Assembly (NCBI GenBank): GCA_965223245.1 | Contig: CBDCVY010000013.1 | Location: 2,356,001 to 2,420,000 of the forward strand | Length of the DNA: 64,000 nt | Direction: 5' to 3' | DNA from: CBDCVY01 sp965223245 | GTDB lineage: Bacteria > Nitrospinota > Nitrospinia > Nitrospinales > Nitrospinaceae | Part shown: positions 27,129-35,252 of the stretch, piece by piece | Position numbering within the stretch: position 1 is the stretch's first letter | Layout: each line of letters starts with the position of its first letter | The notes under the pieces: model-generated | What the model was told of the DNA's origin: nothing | The model's input: only the letters and a program-made list of their open reading frames with translations | Databases searched by the model: none | Translations under genes and position numbers: made by a program

Positions 27129-27985
27129 AATGACCTCATCTCTTGAATAAAAAAGTTTTTACAGGAAAGAAATCCTGTCCCTCACATAATTCTCTATCAA
27201 TATCACTTTTCACAAAACGTTGTTATTTCCTGAACCGGAATCCTGTCGGCCTTTATTATCAGGAGGGAATATCGCCGAGAGTCAACGAGTTCGTTAAAAG
27301 GATAAGAGATACTAACATGCGGATAATAAGTTTTAAAGCAAAATCAACGCTAACTCAGCAAAAATCAACTACCTATCGAAACTAAATCTACCCAAATAAG
27401 ATGATATCGAATGGATTGTCACGGCACAAAAGCTTTTTATGAGGGATAACGGTATGGGAAACCCGGGCTGGGAAATCTCTGGAGGTAAGCGACCCTCTAA
27501 AATCATGGATTAAGAGAATCCTTAATTCGAACACTGAATTCGAATTAAAGAAAATTATTATCATAAAATCATACCTTTTGGGTACATGTCATTTTCTTTA
27601 TCAAAAGCCAAAATTCAGCGAGAAGGTTCTATATATATAGTGCCACTTACACACACTAGATTTCCGCATCTGATGAAAATTGAAAGCGAACGCTAACCTG
27701 ACTTTTCCCAATAAAACTGCTCAGTGGAATTGAGGTCGATTGAAAAGTTTGCCTCCCTATTCTACGAAAGGGGTAAATGATTCGTTTTTGCAGTTGCACC
27801 TTAAATTAAAAATTTTTAACTATTCACTTTACTAGGCGTTTTTCAATAGTTTTTGACTTATTGAGCTCTACCTAAAGTAATTCCCTGTTGCAATACATAC
27901 CCTAAAATTGTTAGTCTCTGCACTATGCTTTTTAATAACTTAAATCTGTTAAGAAAATTTTTTTAATTTTTTGTGGAGGGACATT
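27129..27985. other. Long intergenic region without a supported gene
   Basis: About 850 bases of divergent promoter space. I see no convincing gene; a frame at 27143-27385 has no ribosome-binding site and an unstructured translation. Notable sites: a CTATATATATAG palindrome near 27631-27643, and a degenerate copy of the dispersed-repeat core (CTCTGGAGGTAAGCGACCCTC) near 27478-27498. Confidence 0.4.
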
Positions 27986-28312
27986 ATGCGTCGATTCAAT
28001 CTAATCAGTTTGGTAGGATTAATGGTTTTCTGTTTCAACAGCAGTGCCTGGGCAAGCCCAATGCCGGCTTCAAATTCAGCGACCCCGGCTAATACCGACA
28101 ATTTCGTAATTGTTGCGGATATGGGAGCCAAAGCTGAGAAAATGAAAGAGAAAGCTGAAGCGAAACATGAGAAAGCCATGGAAAAAGCGGATGCTAAGCA
28201 CGAGAAGGCTATGGAAAAAGCTCAGGAGAAACACGACAAAGCCATGGAAAAAGCTGAAGCTAAAAAAGAAAAAGCAAAGGAAATGGGCAAAAAATTAGGA
28301 CATGATAAGTAA
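27986..28312 (+). CDS. Small secreted protein with charged helical repeats (paralog of the 23268 gene)
   Basis: A 108-residue protein. The start is the ATG at 27986, preceded by GGAGGG; an upstream in-frame TTG overlaps that site. The signal peptide (MRRFNLISLVGLMVFCF...AWA) is almost the same as in the 23268 gene, while the mature part differs: a Ser/Ala/Pro spacer and then Lys/Glu/Ala repeats of about 11 residues (EKAMEKADAKH, EKAMEKAQEKH, DKAMEKAEAKK), which should form a continuous charged helix. Single gene with its own terminator. Confidence 0.68.
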   Translation: MRRFNLISLVGLMVFCFNSSAWASPMPASNSATPANTDNFVIVADMGAKAEKMKEKAEAKHEKAMEKADAKHEKAMEKAQEKHDKAMEKAEAKKEKAKEMGKKLGHDK

Positions 28313-28340
28313 GACAATTTAGACTATCTATTACAATTCA

Positions 28341-28373
28341 TAGCTCCTGCATTAAGCAGGAGCTATTTTTTTT
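28341..28373 (+). terminator. Intrinsic terminator
   Basis: Perfect 10-bp stem TAGCTCCTGC / GCAGGAGCTA, five-base loop, followed by a run of eight T. Nearly the same stem as the terminator at 24027. The following stretch to 28769 contains no gene that I can support. Confidence 0.9.
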
Positions 28374-28769
28374 GGAAACCCATGGGACTCCCTCATGCGG
28401 TGTTGTTTCTATATATAAAGAAATAATTTTTACACTTGTTATATACTGTCCTCCTGAATTTCTACTAAGAGATTAAACCTGACTTCGGAAACTCGAAAAT
28501 ATTTCTTAAGATTTCTTTGCTATTTAAATTGTTTTGATAAAAAATTGTATCTCCGGTTAATTCTTTTTTATACATTTACTCCTTCCATTAAATCCAACTC
28601 TATAGAGAAACTGTTCTCCCCATCATAAAGAATCCCTAACAACGTCTTGGAAAATCGTATTTAAACCTCGAACTCAAAAAGAAGGTTGCATAGAAGTAGA
28701 CTTGGCATTCTTCTTGCTCAATATTTTTAGACCAAGAATACTTTTTGGTTCCTGTCTTTGGAGGAGGCA

Positions 28770-28889
28770 ATGTTCAAAGTAGCTCAAAACACTATGGTGA
28801 GGAAACTATCCGGCGCGGCAACGCCAAGGGTTTCTTTTGCTCCAATGAAACATGAATTGGATGATTTAAAAAGAAGGAGCCTTGTATGA
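28770..28889 (+). CDS. Short upstream ORF, translationally coupled to the DUF4279 gene
   Basis: A 39-residue frame with an excellent ribosome-binding site (GGAGGAGG five bases before the ATG). The peptide is basic (MFKVAQNTMVRKLSG start, HELDDLKRRSLV end). Its stop TGA overlaps the next gene's ATG as ATGA, the classic arrangement for translational coupling. It may be a small protein or a leader that controls translation of the next gene. No homolog is known to me. Confidence 0.55.
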   Translation: MFKVAQNTMVRKLSGAATPRVSFAPMKHELDDLKRRSLV

Positions 28890-29296
28890 ATTATGTAAGT
28901 GATGGAACCTGGAATTGCATTGCACTGATAATTTCCAGCGAAACCAAATCCGTTGAAGAAATCAGCGAAATATTAAACACTCCGCCCAGCCGATTTGCGA
29001 TCAAAAACCACCCGATCAGTCAATCGACAAACGGATCGCGAGTGTTCCCGGACAACAAGTGGATTCTGGATAGTAGTCTTCCGGATACCGAGATGATGGA
29101 ATCACATATGGAAAAAATGATTTCGTTTCTTGATGAAAAATACGAGGAAGTTTTGAAACTCTCCTCAGATTGCCAAATTGAAATGCGATGCGCGTTTTCC
29201 GTGGTCAACCGACAAGGAGGCTACGTCCTGGAGTCACCGGTGCTCAAGAAGCTGGCCCAATTCCCACTCAACGTGGTCGTCTCCCTGTACTCATAA
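28886..29296 (+). CDS. DUF4279-family protein
   Basis: A 136-residue cytoplasmic protein whose length and layout fit DUF4279 (about 120-145 residues): a beta-rich N-terminal part with an early EISEILN helix, a W-containing strand (KWILDS), a SHMEKMISFLDEKYEEVLKL helix and a final LAQFPLNVVVSLY strand. The function of the family is unknown, and members often occur near toxin-immunity loci. An AAGAAGGAG site lies upstream inside the short coupled ORF, whose stop overlaps this start. Confidence 0.7.
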   Translation: MNYVSDGTWNCIALIISSETKSVEEISEILNTPPSRFAIKNHPISQSTNGSRVFPDNKWILDSSLPDTEMMESHMEKMISFLDEKYEEVLKLSSDCQIEMRCAFSVVNRQGGYVLESPVLKKLAQFPLNVVVSLYS

Positions 29297-29384
29297 GCAT
29301 GAGCTAAGCTATATATCTTCGAGATGACAGTACTAACTGATATAGATTTCGGCTACACTTTAAAAAGGTTTTTTCAGGTTGGAT

Positions 29385-31160
29385 TTATTTATTCAGTTTT
29401 TCTCGAACTTCCGCCAGGTTATGCCGCACTAGTTTCATTTGCGGATGATCTTCGTTGAATACTTTCTGCCATACGACTAAGGCTCTCTCAAATAATATCT
29501 CCGCTTTAGAAAAATCTCCTATGTAGGCCCAGGCCAATCCCTGGTTATTCCAACCCATGGCCACTTTGGGATGCTCGTCACCAAGGGTTTTACGCCAGCT
29601 CTCCGTTGCTTTTTCAAAATACTCCAAGGCCTTATTGTACGCTCCTTTTCCATTCCAAGCGCCTCCCAGATTGTTCCAAACCAGTGCGATCTGAGGATGT
29701 CCTTCGCCAAGAGATTTCTTCCAATTCTCCAATGCATTTTCAAAATAACCAATGGCTTTGTCAAACTCTCTTTTATCGAGCCAAACCATTCCTATATTAT
29801 TCCAAACAGTAGCAACGTCAGGGTGTTCTATTCCAAGGGAATTTCTAAAACTTAGAATTGCTTTCTCGTAATATTCAATGGCCTTTTCGTGTTGTCCTAA
29901 GGCTTTGTAAATCTGACCCAAATTATTCCAACCCAGCGCCACATGAGGATGACTTTCACCCACAGTGTTTACTAAAACCTGGTTGGACTTTTCCATATAA
30001 TCAATGGCTTTTTCATAATTTCCTTTTTCTCCCCAGGCCCTTCCTAAGTTGTTCAGGACCATTGCAACATTGGGATGATTTTTGCCAAAAACCTGGAGAT
30101 TTAATTTTAATGCTTTGTCGTAGTATCCAATAGCTTTATCAAACTTTCCCTTCTTACTCCAAACCAGCCCTATATTGTTCCACACCACTGCAATATGGGG
30201 GTGACTTTCACCATAGATTTTAAGATATTGATCCAGGGCTTTTTGATAATATTCAAGCGCTTTATCAAACTCCCCTTTGAATCTCCAGGACTCTCCCAGG
30301 TTATTCCAAGTAGTAGCCACATACGGCGGTACCGGCTCATTCTCTTTTAAACTTAAATCCAACGACTTTTTAAATGACTCGATTGCCTGATCAAATTGTC
30401 CTTTAGCATTTAAGGCCAATCCAAGATTACTCCTTGTAATGGATTGGAGAGTGGTTTGCCCGCTAATCCCGCTTATACTCTTAATCGATTTTTTATAATA
30501 TTCGATGGCTTTATCAAATTCTCCCTTACCTCTCCACGATTCCCCCAAATTATTCCAAAGGCTTGCGGCATTCTCACTTTTTCCTCCATGATGTTTTAAA
30601 GTAATTGGTAAGGCCATCTCATAGTATTTGATTGCCTCGTCGTATCGCCCATTTGCGTTTAAAACTGATCCTAAAACATACCAATCCCGAGCAACTTTGG
30701 GATGCTCTTTCCCAAAATTTTTAATATCACTTGCCAGGTTCTTATTTAAATATTCTATGGCTATATTGTAATGGCCTTTATTATTCCACGCAGCCGCTAA
30801 ACCATTCCGACTTCGAGAAACCTTGGGATGGTCCTCACCATAAGTTTTTATGTTTTCCGCCAACTCCTTCTCCAACTGTGGAATCGCCTCGTCGTAGCGG
30901 CCCTCCTCTAAATGCTGTTCCCCTAAAGATTTCACAGGAGACTCCATGGCCAACGCTCCCTCAGGATTTGCGGGAGAAATCGCTTTTTCCTTTTCAATTT
31001 CACTTTCGATTTCACTTTTTGGAGTCGATTTCTGGGTCTCCAGAGTGGTTGATGAGGTAGTCGCAATATCAGAGGCCTTCTGATTTCCTGCGCATCCACT
31101 CAAAAGAAAAATTCCTACTGCCAAACCTGCCAATACTATTACAAATCTTTTTCGAGTCAT
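29385..31160 (-). CDS. TPR-repeat lipoprotein
   Basis: About 591 residues, ATG at 31160 (a TTG precedes it). The lipobox LLSGC (Cys about residue 24) follows a hydrophobic segment, so it is probably an envelope lipoprotein. From about residue 75 to the end it consists of ten or more 42-43-residue tetratricopeptide repeats of the kinesin-light-chain type, with WNNLG..W..KG..DKAI.YYEKAL and GE.HP.VA in each. Such arrays bind protein partners. A linker rich in Ser/Thr/Glu separates the anchor from the repeats. Transcribed alone and convergent with the DUF4279 gene. Confidence 0.85.
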   Translation of the reverse strand: MTRKRFVIVLAGLAVGIFLLSGCAGNQKASDIATTSSTTLETQKSTPKSEIESEIEKEKAISPANPEGALAMESPVKSLGEQHLEEGRYDEAIPQLEKELAENIKTYGEDHPKVSRSRNGLAAAWNNKGHYNIAIEYLNKNLASDIKNFGKEHPKVARDWYVLGSVLNANGRYDEAIKYYEMALPITLKHHGGKSENAASLWNNLGESWRGKGEFDKAIEYYKKSIKSISGISGQTTLQSITRSNLGLALNAKGQFDQAIESFKKSLDLSLKENEPVPPYVATTWNNLGESWRFKGEFDKALEYYQKALDQYLKIYGESHPHIAVVWNNIGLVWSKKGKFDKAIGYYDKALKLNLQVFGKNHPNVAMVLNNLGRAWGEKGNYEKAIDYMEKSNQVLVNTVGESHPHVALGWNNLGQIYKALGQHEKAIEYYEKAILSFRNSLGIEHPDVATVWNNIGMVWLDKREFDKAIGYFENALENWKKSLGEGHPQIALVWNNLGGAWNGKGAYNKALEYFEKATESWRKTLGDEHPKVAMGWNNQGLAWAYIGDFSKAEILFERALVVWQKVFNEDHPQMKLVRHNLAEVREKLNK

Positions 31161-31482
31161 CAATGATTCATCCCTTTAAATAGTGAAACTGCTTATTCGA
31201 TAATAACCTGCAAAGCGAATACAGCAAAACAATTTCCATTTTAAAAATAGACCCAACCCTATCTCTATTGAATTAACGAATCTCAACAGTTTATCAACCC
31301 TAAGCCCTGGAAGGCCAATTTTTCAAATACCATCCCTCCCCGGCCCATTTTCCTTTTATTTCATTCTTCAATTTTTACCTCCGCTATATCGCTCCCTCGA
31401 TAAAATATTTATTTAAAACTCACCCACAGACGCCCAATTCATTTTCCAATAATTTCCTTCCAAAATTTTTATGTTTCGTTTA

Positions 31483-31511
31483 TTGACATAAATTCGTACT
31501 GCCCCTAACCT
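31483..31511 (+). promoter_or_regulatory. Possible housekeeping promoter of the first DNRLRE gene
   Basis: TTGACA at 31483-31488 and TAACCT at 31506-31511 with a 17-base spacer, 32 bases before the ATG. The -35 box is perfect and the -10 box is poor. The rest of 31164-31482 shows no gene. Confidence 0.4.
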
Positions 31512-31543
31512 GAGGGAGTACAACCTTTTTTGGAGAACCCCTC

Positions 31544-33005
31544 ATGAGATTTACCCATTTGCTGATAGCATTCCTGATACTGGGTTTCAGCCCTCAGTCA
31601 TTTGCCGCCACCGAAACCATAACCATTGTAGAAGACAGCTATGTTCGCGAAACCTCTCCGACTCAAAACTACGGTACAGAAACTACCTTGATCGCTGATG
31701 GTGTTTCGCAAGACCCGGATAATGGAAGGTACGGTGAAGTGGTCACACTAATCAAATGGGATATTCCTGCTATCCCTGCAAACTCTACGGTTAGTGCGGC
31801 AAGTATCACATTGAATTTGACCAATTCCAGCACAGGGACCTACCGGATTTTAGAACAACTCAATGCCTGGGATGAAAGCACCGTAAGTTGGGATGACTTG
31901 TCCACACCGGGGCTAGACATAGGAACCATTCCCGGTGGAAGTCCGAGAATCGTTTCTCTCAACTTGAATACCGAGGGATTAATTCTGATTCAAGAATGGA
32001 TTGACCAACCCAGTTCCAACAACGGAATCGCTATCCGAACCGAAGGCACGAATAATGGAATTGGTATGGATTCCAAGGAATCCGGCGGAACTGTTCCAAC
32101 ATTGGAGATCACATACACCGAAGCCCCTCCCACTTTAGAAAGTCTGCAAGCCGAAATCAAAAAATTGAAAGCGTTACTTTCAGGCGTGAGTCGACAAGGG
32201 GACACTTTAGTTTTAGAAAAAATGAATTTACAAATCATCAATGGACTGGGTGCAACCAATGGAAACTCAGAGGATCCAAGTAGTATCGACTCTTCAAAAA
32301 CCTCCACAAATGGGTTGGGAAACTTAATAGTGGGTTATGACGAAGACAATGAATTCCGCACTGAAGGAGCAGATAAATCTGGTTCCCATAATATTGTTGT
32401 GGGATATGGCCATCACTATTCGAGTTTTGGTGGTTTGGTCGTTGGTCTTCGCAATAGTATAACCGGAATTTACTCAAGCATAAGTGGAGGTAAAGGGAAT
32501 ATTTCTACAGGATTTCATTCCAGCATAAGCGGAGGTCAAAATAACAAATCTACTGGAAACGGAACAAGTGTTAGCGGTGGCAATGGAAATTTTGCCAGTG
32601 GGAACCATTCCAGTATTTGTGGGGGGTGGCTTTAACAGGTCCAGCGGAAACACCTCCAGTATAAGTGGGGGTTTGCAAAATACAGCTAGTGGTTTTTATT
32701 CTAACGTTAGTGGAGGACGAAGTAATACTTCTGGTGAAAGTTACGCTAGCGTTAGTGGAGGTTCCAGCAATAAAGCTCTTGGAAGTTCTTCTAGCATTAA
32801 CGGAGGAATAAGTAATATTACAAATGGCACTGACACTAGCATTTGCGGAGGTTCGAAAAATACCGCAAATGGATTTGCCTCCAGCATTAGTGGAGGCGCA
32901 AATAATATAGCAGAAGGAGGATCTTCAAGTATCAGTGGCGGGAATGGGAGAACGACCTCATCAACTTATGACTGGGTGGCGGGGAGTTTGTTTGAAGATG
33001 AATAA
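31544..33005 (+). pseudogene. DNRLRE + YadA-head-like repeat protein, frameshifted at a G6 tract
   Basis: Two overlapping frames (31544-32635 and a continuation to 33005) together encode one protein of about 487 residues like its neighbours. It has a signal peptide (FSPQSFAA end), a DNRLRE domain (DSYVRETSPTQNYGTETTL, about residues 30-200), a short coiled coil, a VNGLGATNGN-like joint, and eleven 15-residue SSISGG.xN..SG repeats ending in DWVAGSLFEDE. The frame breaks at six G at 32621-32626. With five G the repeat reads SSICGGGFNRSSGNT, exactly 15 residues, and the downstream frame follows. This could be a real mutation, phase variation or a sequence error. GGAGA precedes the start. Confidence 0.8.
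32621..32626 (+). other. G6 homopolymer at the frameshift point
   Basis: Six consecutive G inside a 15-codon repeat, between ATTTGT and TGGCTTT. Removing one G restores the paralogous reading frame and the exact repeat length. Confidence 0.8.
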
Positions 33006-33020
33006 CCCAATCCTTATCAC

Positions 33021-33044
33021 AGACCCCGATTCACGCCGGGGTCT
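33021..33044 (+). terminator. Hairpin after the first DNRLRE gene
   Basis: AGACCCCG / CGGGGTCT stem 16 bases after the stop. It is nearly identical to the hairpin after the second DNRLRE gene. The T-tract is weak (GTTGTTT), so termination could be incomplete. Confidence 0.55.
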
Positions 33045-33059
33045 GTTGTTTAAGATTAA

Positions 33060-33420
33060 AAAATATTAAAAAGGAAAACCCATTCTCGCCCTCTTAATAT
33101 AAGGGTACCTTTTCTTAATCCTGGGTTGAGGACAAAAAAGATTTAAAAGGAAGACCCATGTGCCCCCTCTTTTTAAAGAGGGCTGGGGTGATTGACCTCC
33201 TGGGGTTTTGCCTTTCATAAAAATAAAAATAGAAAAAAGGAAAAATTCCCCCAAGCCACAGGCCAACGCCTGCCGGTAAAATTCATTCTCGATAATTTTT
33301 TGGAGGAAGCATTAACGTTACAAACTGCTTGAATATTCCTGCCGCCTCCAATTTCCAGAGTGGTAAAGGAGGAGCACATGGACCTCTAATTCAAAAATAA
33401 CTTCTAAAGATAAATCCAGA
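33060..33420 (-). repeat. Modular hairpin repeat between DNRLRE genes 1 and 2
   Basis: An inverted core at 33186-33204 follows the CCCTCTTTTTAAAGAGGG hairpin (33166-33183) and an ACCCATGTG tail. A second hairpin type, CAGGCCAACGCCTG, lies near 33261-33274 and recurs (as the complement) near 35044. The block fills the gap between two tandem paralogs. No gene inside. Confidence 0.65.
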
Positions 33421-33478
33421 CCTGAAATGCTTTACATACCTCTTATCAATCACCTTTTCTCAAAAGGACAATTGACTC

Positions 33479-34864
33479 ATGAAAAGAACCCCTCGTTATT
33501 TATTTTTAATCTTTTTAATATGGCTATGCGTCGTCACACCAGTGTTTGCAGAAACCAGCACATTCGCCAACCCGCAAGACAGTTATGTTCGCCAATCGTC
33601 TCCTACTTCCAATTATGGATCCGATACGACTCTCATTGCAGATGGTGTCAGCCAGGATCCTAATAACGGAATCTACGGCGAAGTCGCCGCGATTATGCAA
33701 TGGGACGTTTCAACCATTCCGGCAAGTGCCACTGTGACCTTTGCGAAGATCACCTTAAACCTGACCAATCCCAGTTCCGGGGACTACGACATTCTGGAAC
33801 AACTCAATTCCTGGAGTGAACATTCGGTGAATTGGGATGACTTGTCCACTTCTTCTTTTTCCAGCGGAACCATTTCCGCGGGCAGTTCAGGAGCCGTCAC
33901 TTTCGATTTAAACAGCGAAGGCTTGACATTAGTTCAAGGTTGGGTCGATGGATCGATTGCCAACAACGGCATCGCCATTCGCACCCAGGGAACCAATAAC
34001 GGAATCATCATGGATTCAAAAGAACTTGGGAGAATCAACCCTGCATTAGAAATAACTTACACCGACAACGGCAGTGGACCCCCAACTAATGAACAGTTAT
34101 TGGCCCGAATTCAACAACTCGAAGCCTTACTCGCCGGCGTGAGTCGACAGGAAAACACGATTCTTTATGAAGGAGTCAATTTACAAATTGTCAATGGCCT
34201 TGGCGCTACCAACGGGAATCCGAGCGATCCCGAAGCCACAAACATATTTAGTACAAATACAAATGGATTAGGCAATTTAATTGTGGGGTACAACGAAGCC
34301 TCTCCGGTACCCGGCCCTTCTGAGAAAAACGGTTCACATAATGTAGTGATCGGCCACGGTCACATTTATGAAAGTTTCGGAGGATTAATACTAGGGCAGG
34401 ACAATAGTGTAATCGCTCCTTACTCTAGTGTTACTGGGGGTAACGAGAACACTGCCAGTGGATCATACTCCAGTGTCAGCGGCGGCAATAAAAATACCGC
34501 CAGCGGCGGGGGAGCAAGCGTTAGTGGAGGAAGTTTAAATGTTGCTAGTGCCACCGATTCCAGTATAAGTGGAGGTCGTTTTAATACAGCATCAGGAATC
34601 CACTCCAGTGTGAGTGGAGGTGGAACCAATAGAGCTACCGGAGTGGGTGCCAGTGTAAGTGGTGGATCCCTGAATCGATCCACCGGAATAACTACTTCCG
34701 TGAGTGGCGGTGGTTCTAATTGGGCCGATGGTAATAATGCCAGCATCAGTGGTGGCTTTAACAATTTTGCCGATGGAGACCGATCTTCAGTGAGCGGCGG
34801 TAATAACCGAGATGCACTTGGACCGTACGATTGGGTCGCGGGAAGTTTGTTTGAAGATGAATAA
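33479..34864 (+). CDS. DNRLRE + YadA-head-like repeat secreted protein (copy 2)
   Basis: A 461-residue intact member. Signal peptide about residues 1-24. DNRLRE domain about residues 28-200 (DSYVRQSSPTSNYGSDTTLIADG start), a beta-sandwich type found in secreted and surface proteins. A helical segment (QLLARIQQLEALLAGV, about 205-222) is a likely trimeric coiled coil. Then come VNGLGATNGN, NGLGNLIVGYN, GSHNVVIGHGH, and about nine 15-residue repeats SSVSGGNKNTASGxx, similar to the left-handed beta-roll of YadA/Hep_Hag heads. It ends DWVAGSLFEDE, with no beta-barrel anchor. Probably a secreted trimeric fibre or adhesin; the secretion route is unclear. Confidence 0.85.
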   Translation: MKRTPRYLFLIFLIWLCVVTPVFAETSTFANPQDSYVRQSSPTSNYGSDTTLIADGVSQDPNNGIYGEVAAIMQWDVSTIPASATVTFAKITLNLTNPSSGDYDILEQLNSWSEHSVNWDDLSTSSFSSGTISAGSSGAVTFDLNSEGLTLVQGWVDGSIANNGIAIRTQGTNNGIIMDSKELGRINPALEITYTDNGSGPPTNEQLLARIQQLEALLAGVSRQENTILYEGVNLQIVNGLGATNGNPSDPEATNIFSTNTNGLGNLIVGYNEASPVPGPSEKNGSHNVVIGHGHIYESFGGLILGQDNSVIAPYSSVTGGNENTASGSYSSVSGGNKNTASGGGASVSGGSLNVASATDSSISGGRFNTASGIHSSVSGGGTNRATGVGASVSGGSLNRSTGITTSVSGGGSNWADGNNASISGGFNNFADGDRSSVSGGNNRDALGPYDWVAGSLFEDE

Positions 34865-34879
34865 CTCTACACTTTCTAA

Positions 34880-34903
34880 AGACCCCGGTTCACACCGGGG
34901 TCT
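34880..34903 (+). terminator. Hairpin after the second DNRLRE gene
   Basis: AGACCCCGG / CCGGGGTCT stem with a six-base loop, 15 bases after the stop. Same structure as at 33021-33044, with a weak T-tract. Confidence 0.55.
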
Positions 34904-34924
34904 GTTGACCAGTTTAAAAAATAT

Positions 34925-35200
34925 AAAAAAGGGAATCCATGTGCTTTCCCTTTCCCAATCTAGCGATTGGAATCAGCAGTAATATTCGAAAAGTTTCTGA
35001 GGATACTGCCATCTCAAAAATTCACTGAGACTGAAATTTTCTGGCAGGCGTTGGCCTGCGGGTTGGGGAGATTTTTCCTTTTCCTGTTTCTTTTTAAAAG
35101 AAAAAACAAAACCCCAGGAGGTCAATCACCCCAGCCCTCTTTAAAAAGAGGGAGCACATCGTTCTCCCTTTCAAAAATATTTTCTAAAGAGAAAGTTTAA
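34925..35200. repeat. Two back-to-back modular hairpin repeats between DNRLRE genes 2 and 3
   Basis: An inverted part with CCAATCTAGCGATTGG (34955-34970) and GGCAGGCGTTGGCCTGC (about 35042-35058) is joined to a forward core at 35113-35131 followed by CCCTCTTTAAAAAGAGGG and an AGCACATCG tail. The two halves face each other, so the block is composite. No supported gene; the small frame across it is repeat-derived. Confidence 0.65.
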
Positions 35201-35252
35201 TTTTTTTAATTTTATTCATACCTCAATCTTTTCTCCAAAGGACAATCTTCTC

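Noticed and set aside
27143..27385. 80-codon frame in the long intergenic region
   Set aside because: No ribosome-binding site and no recognisable structure in the translation.
31990..34764. Pro/Leu-rich minus frames opposite the DNRLRE repeats
   Set aside because: Shadows created by antisense reading of Ser-Gly-Gly repeat codons.
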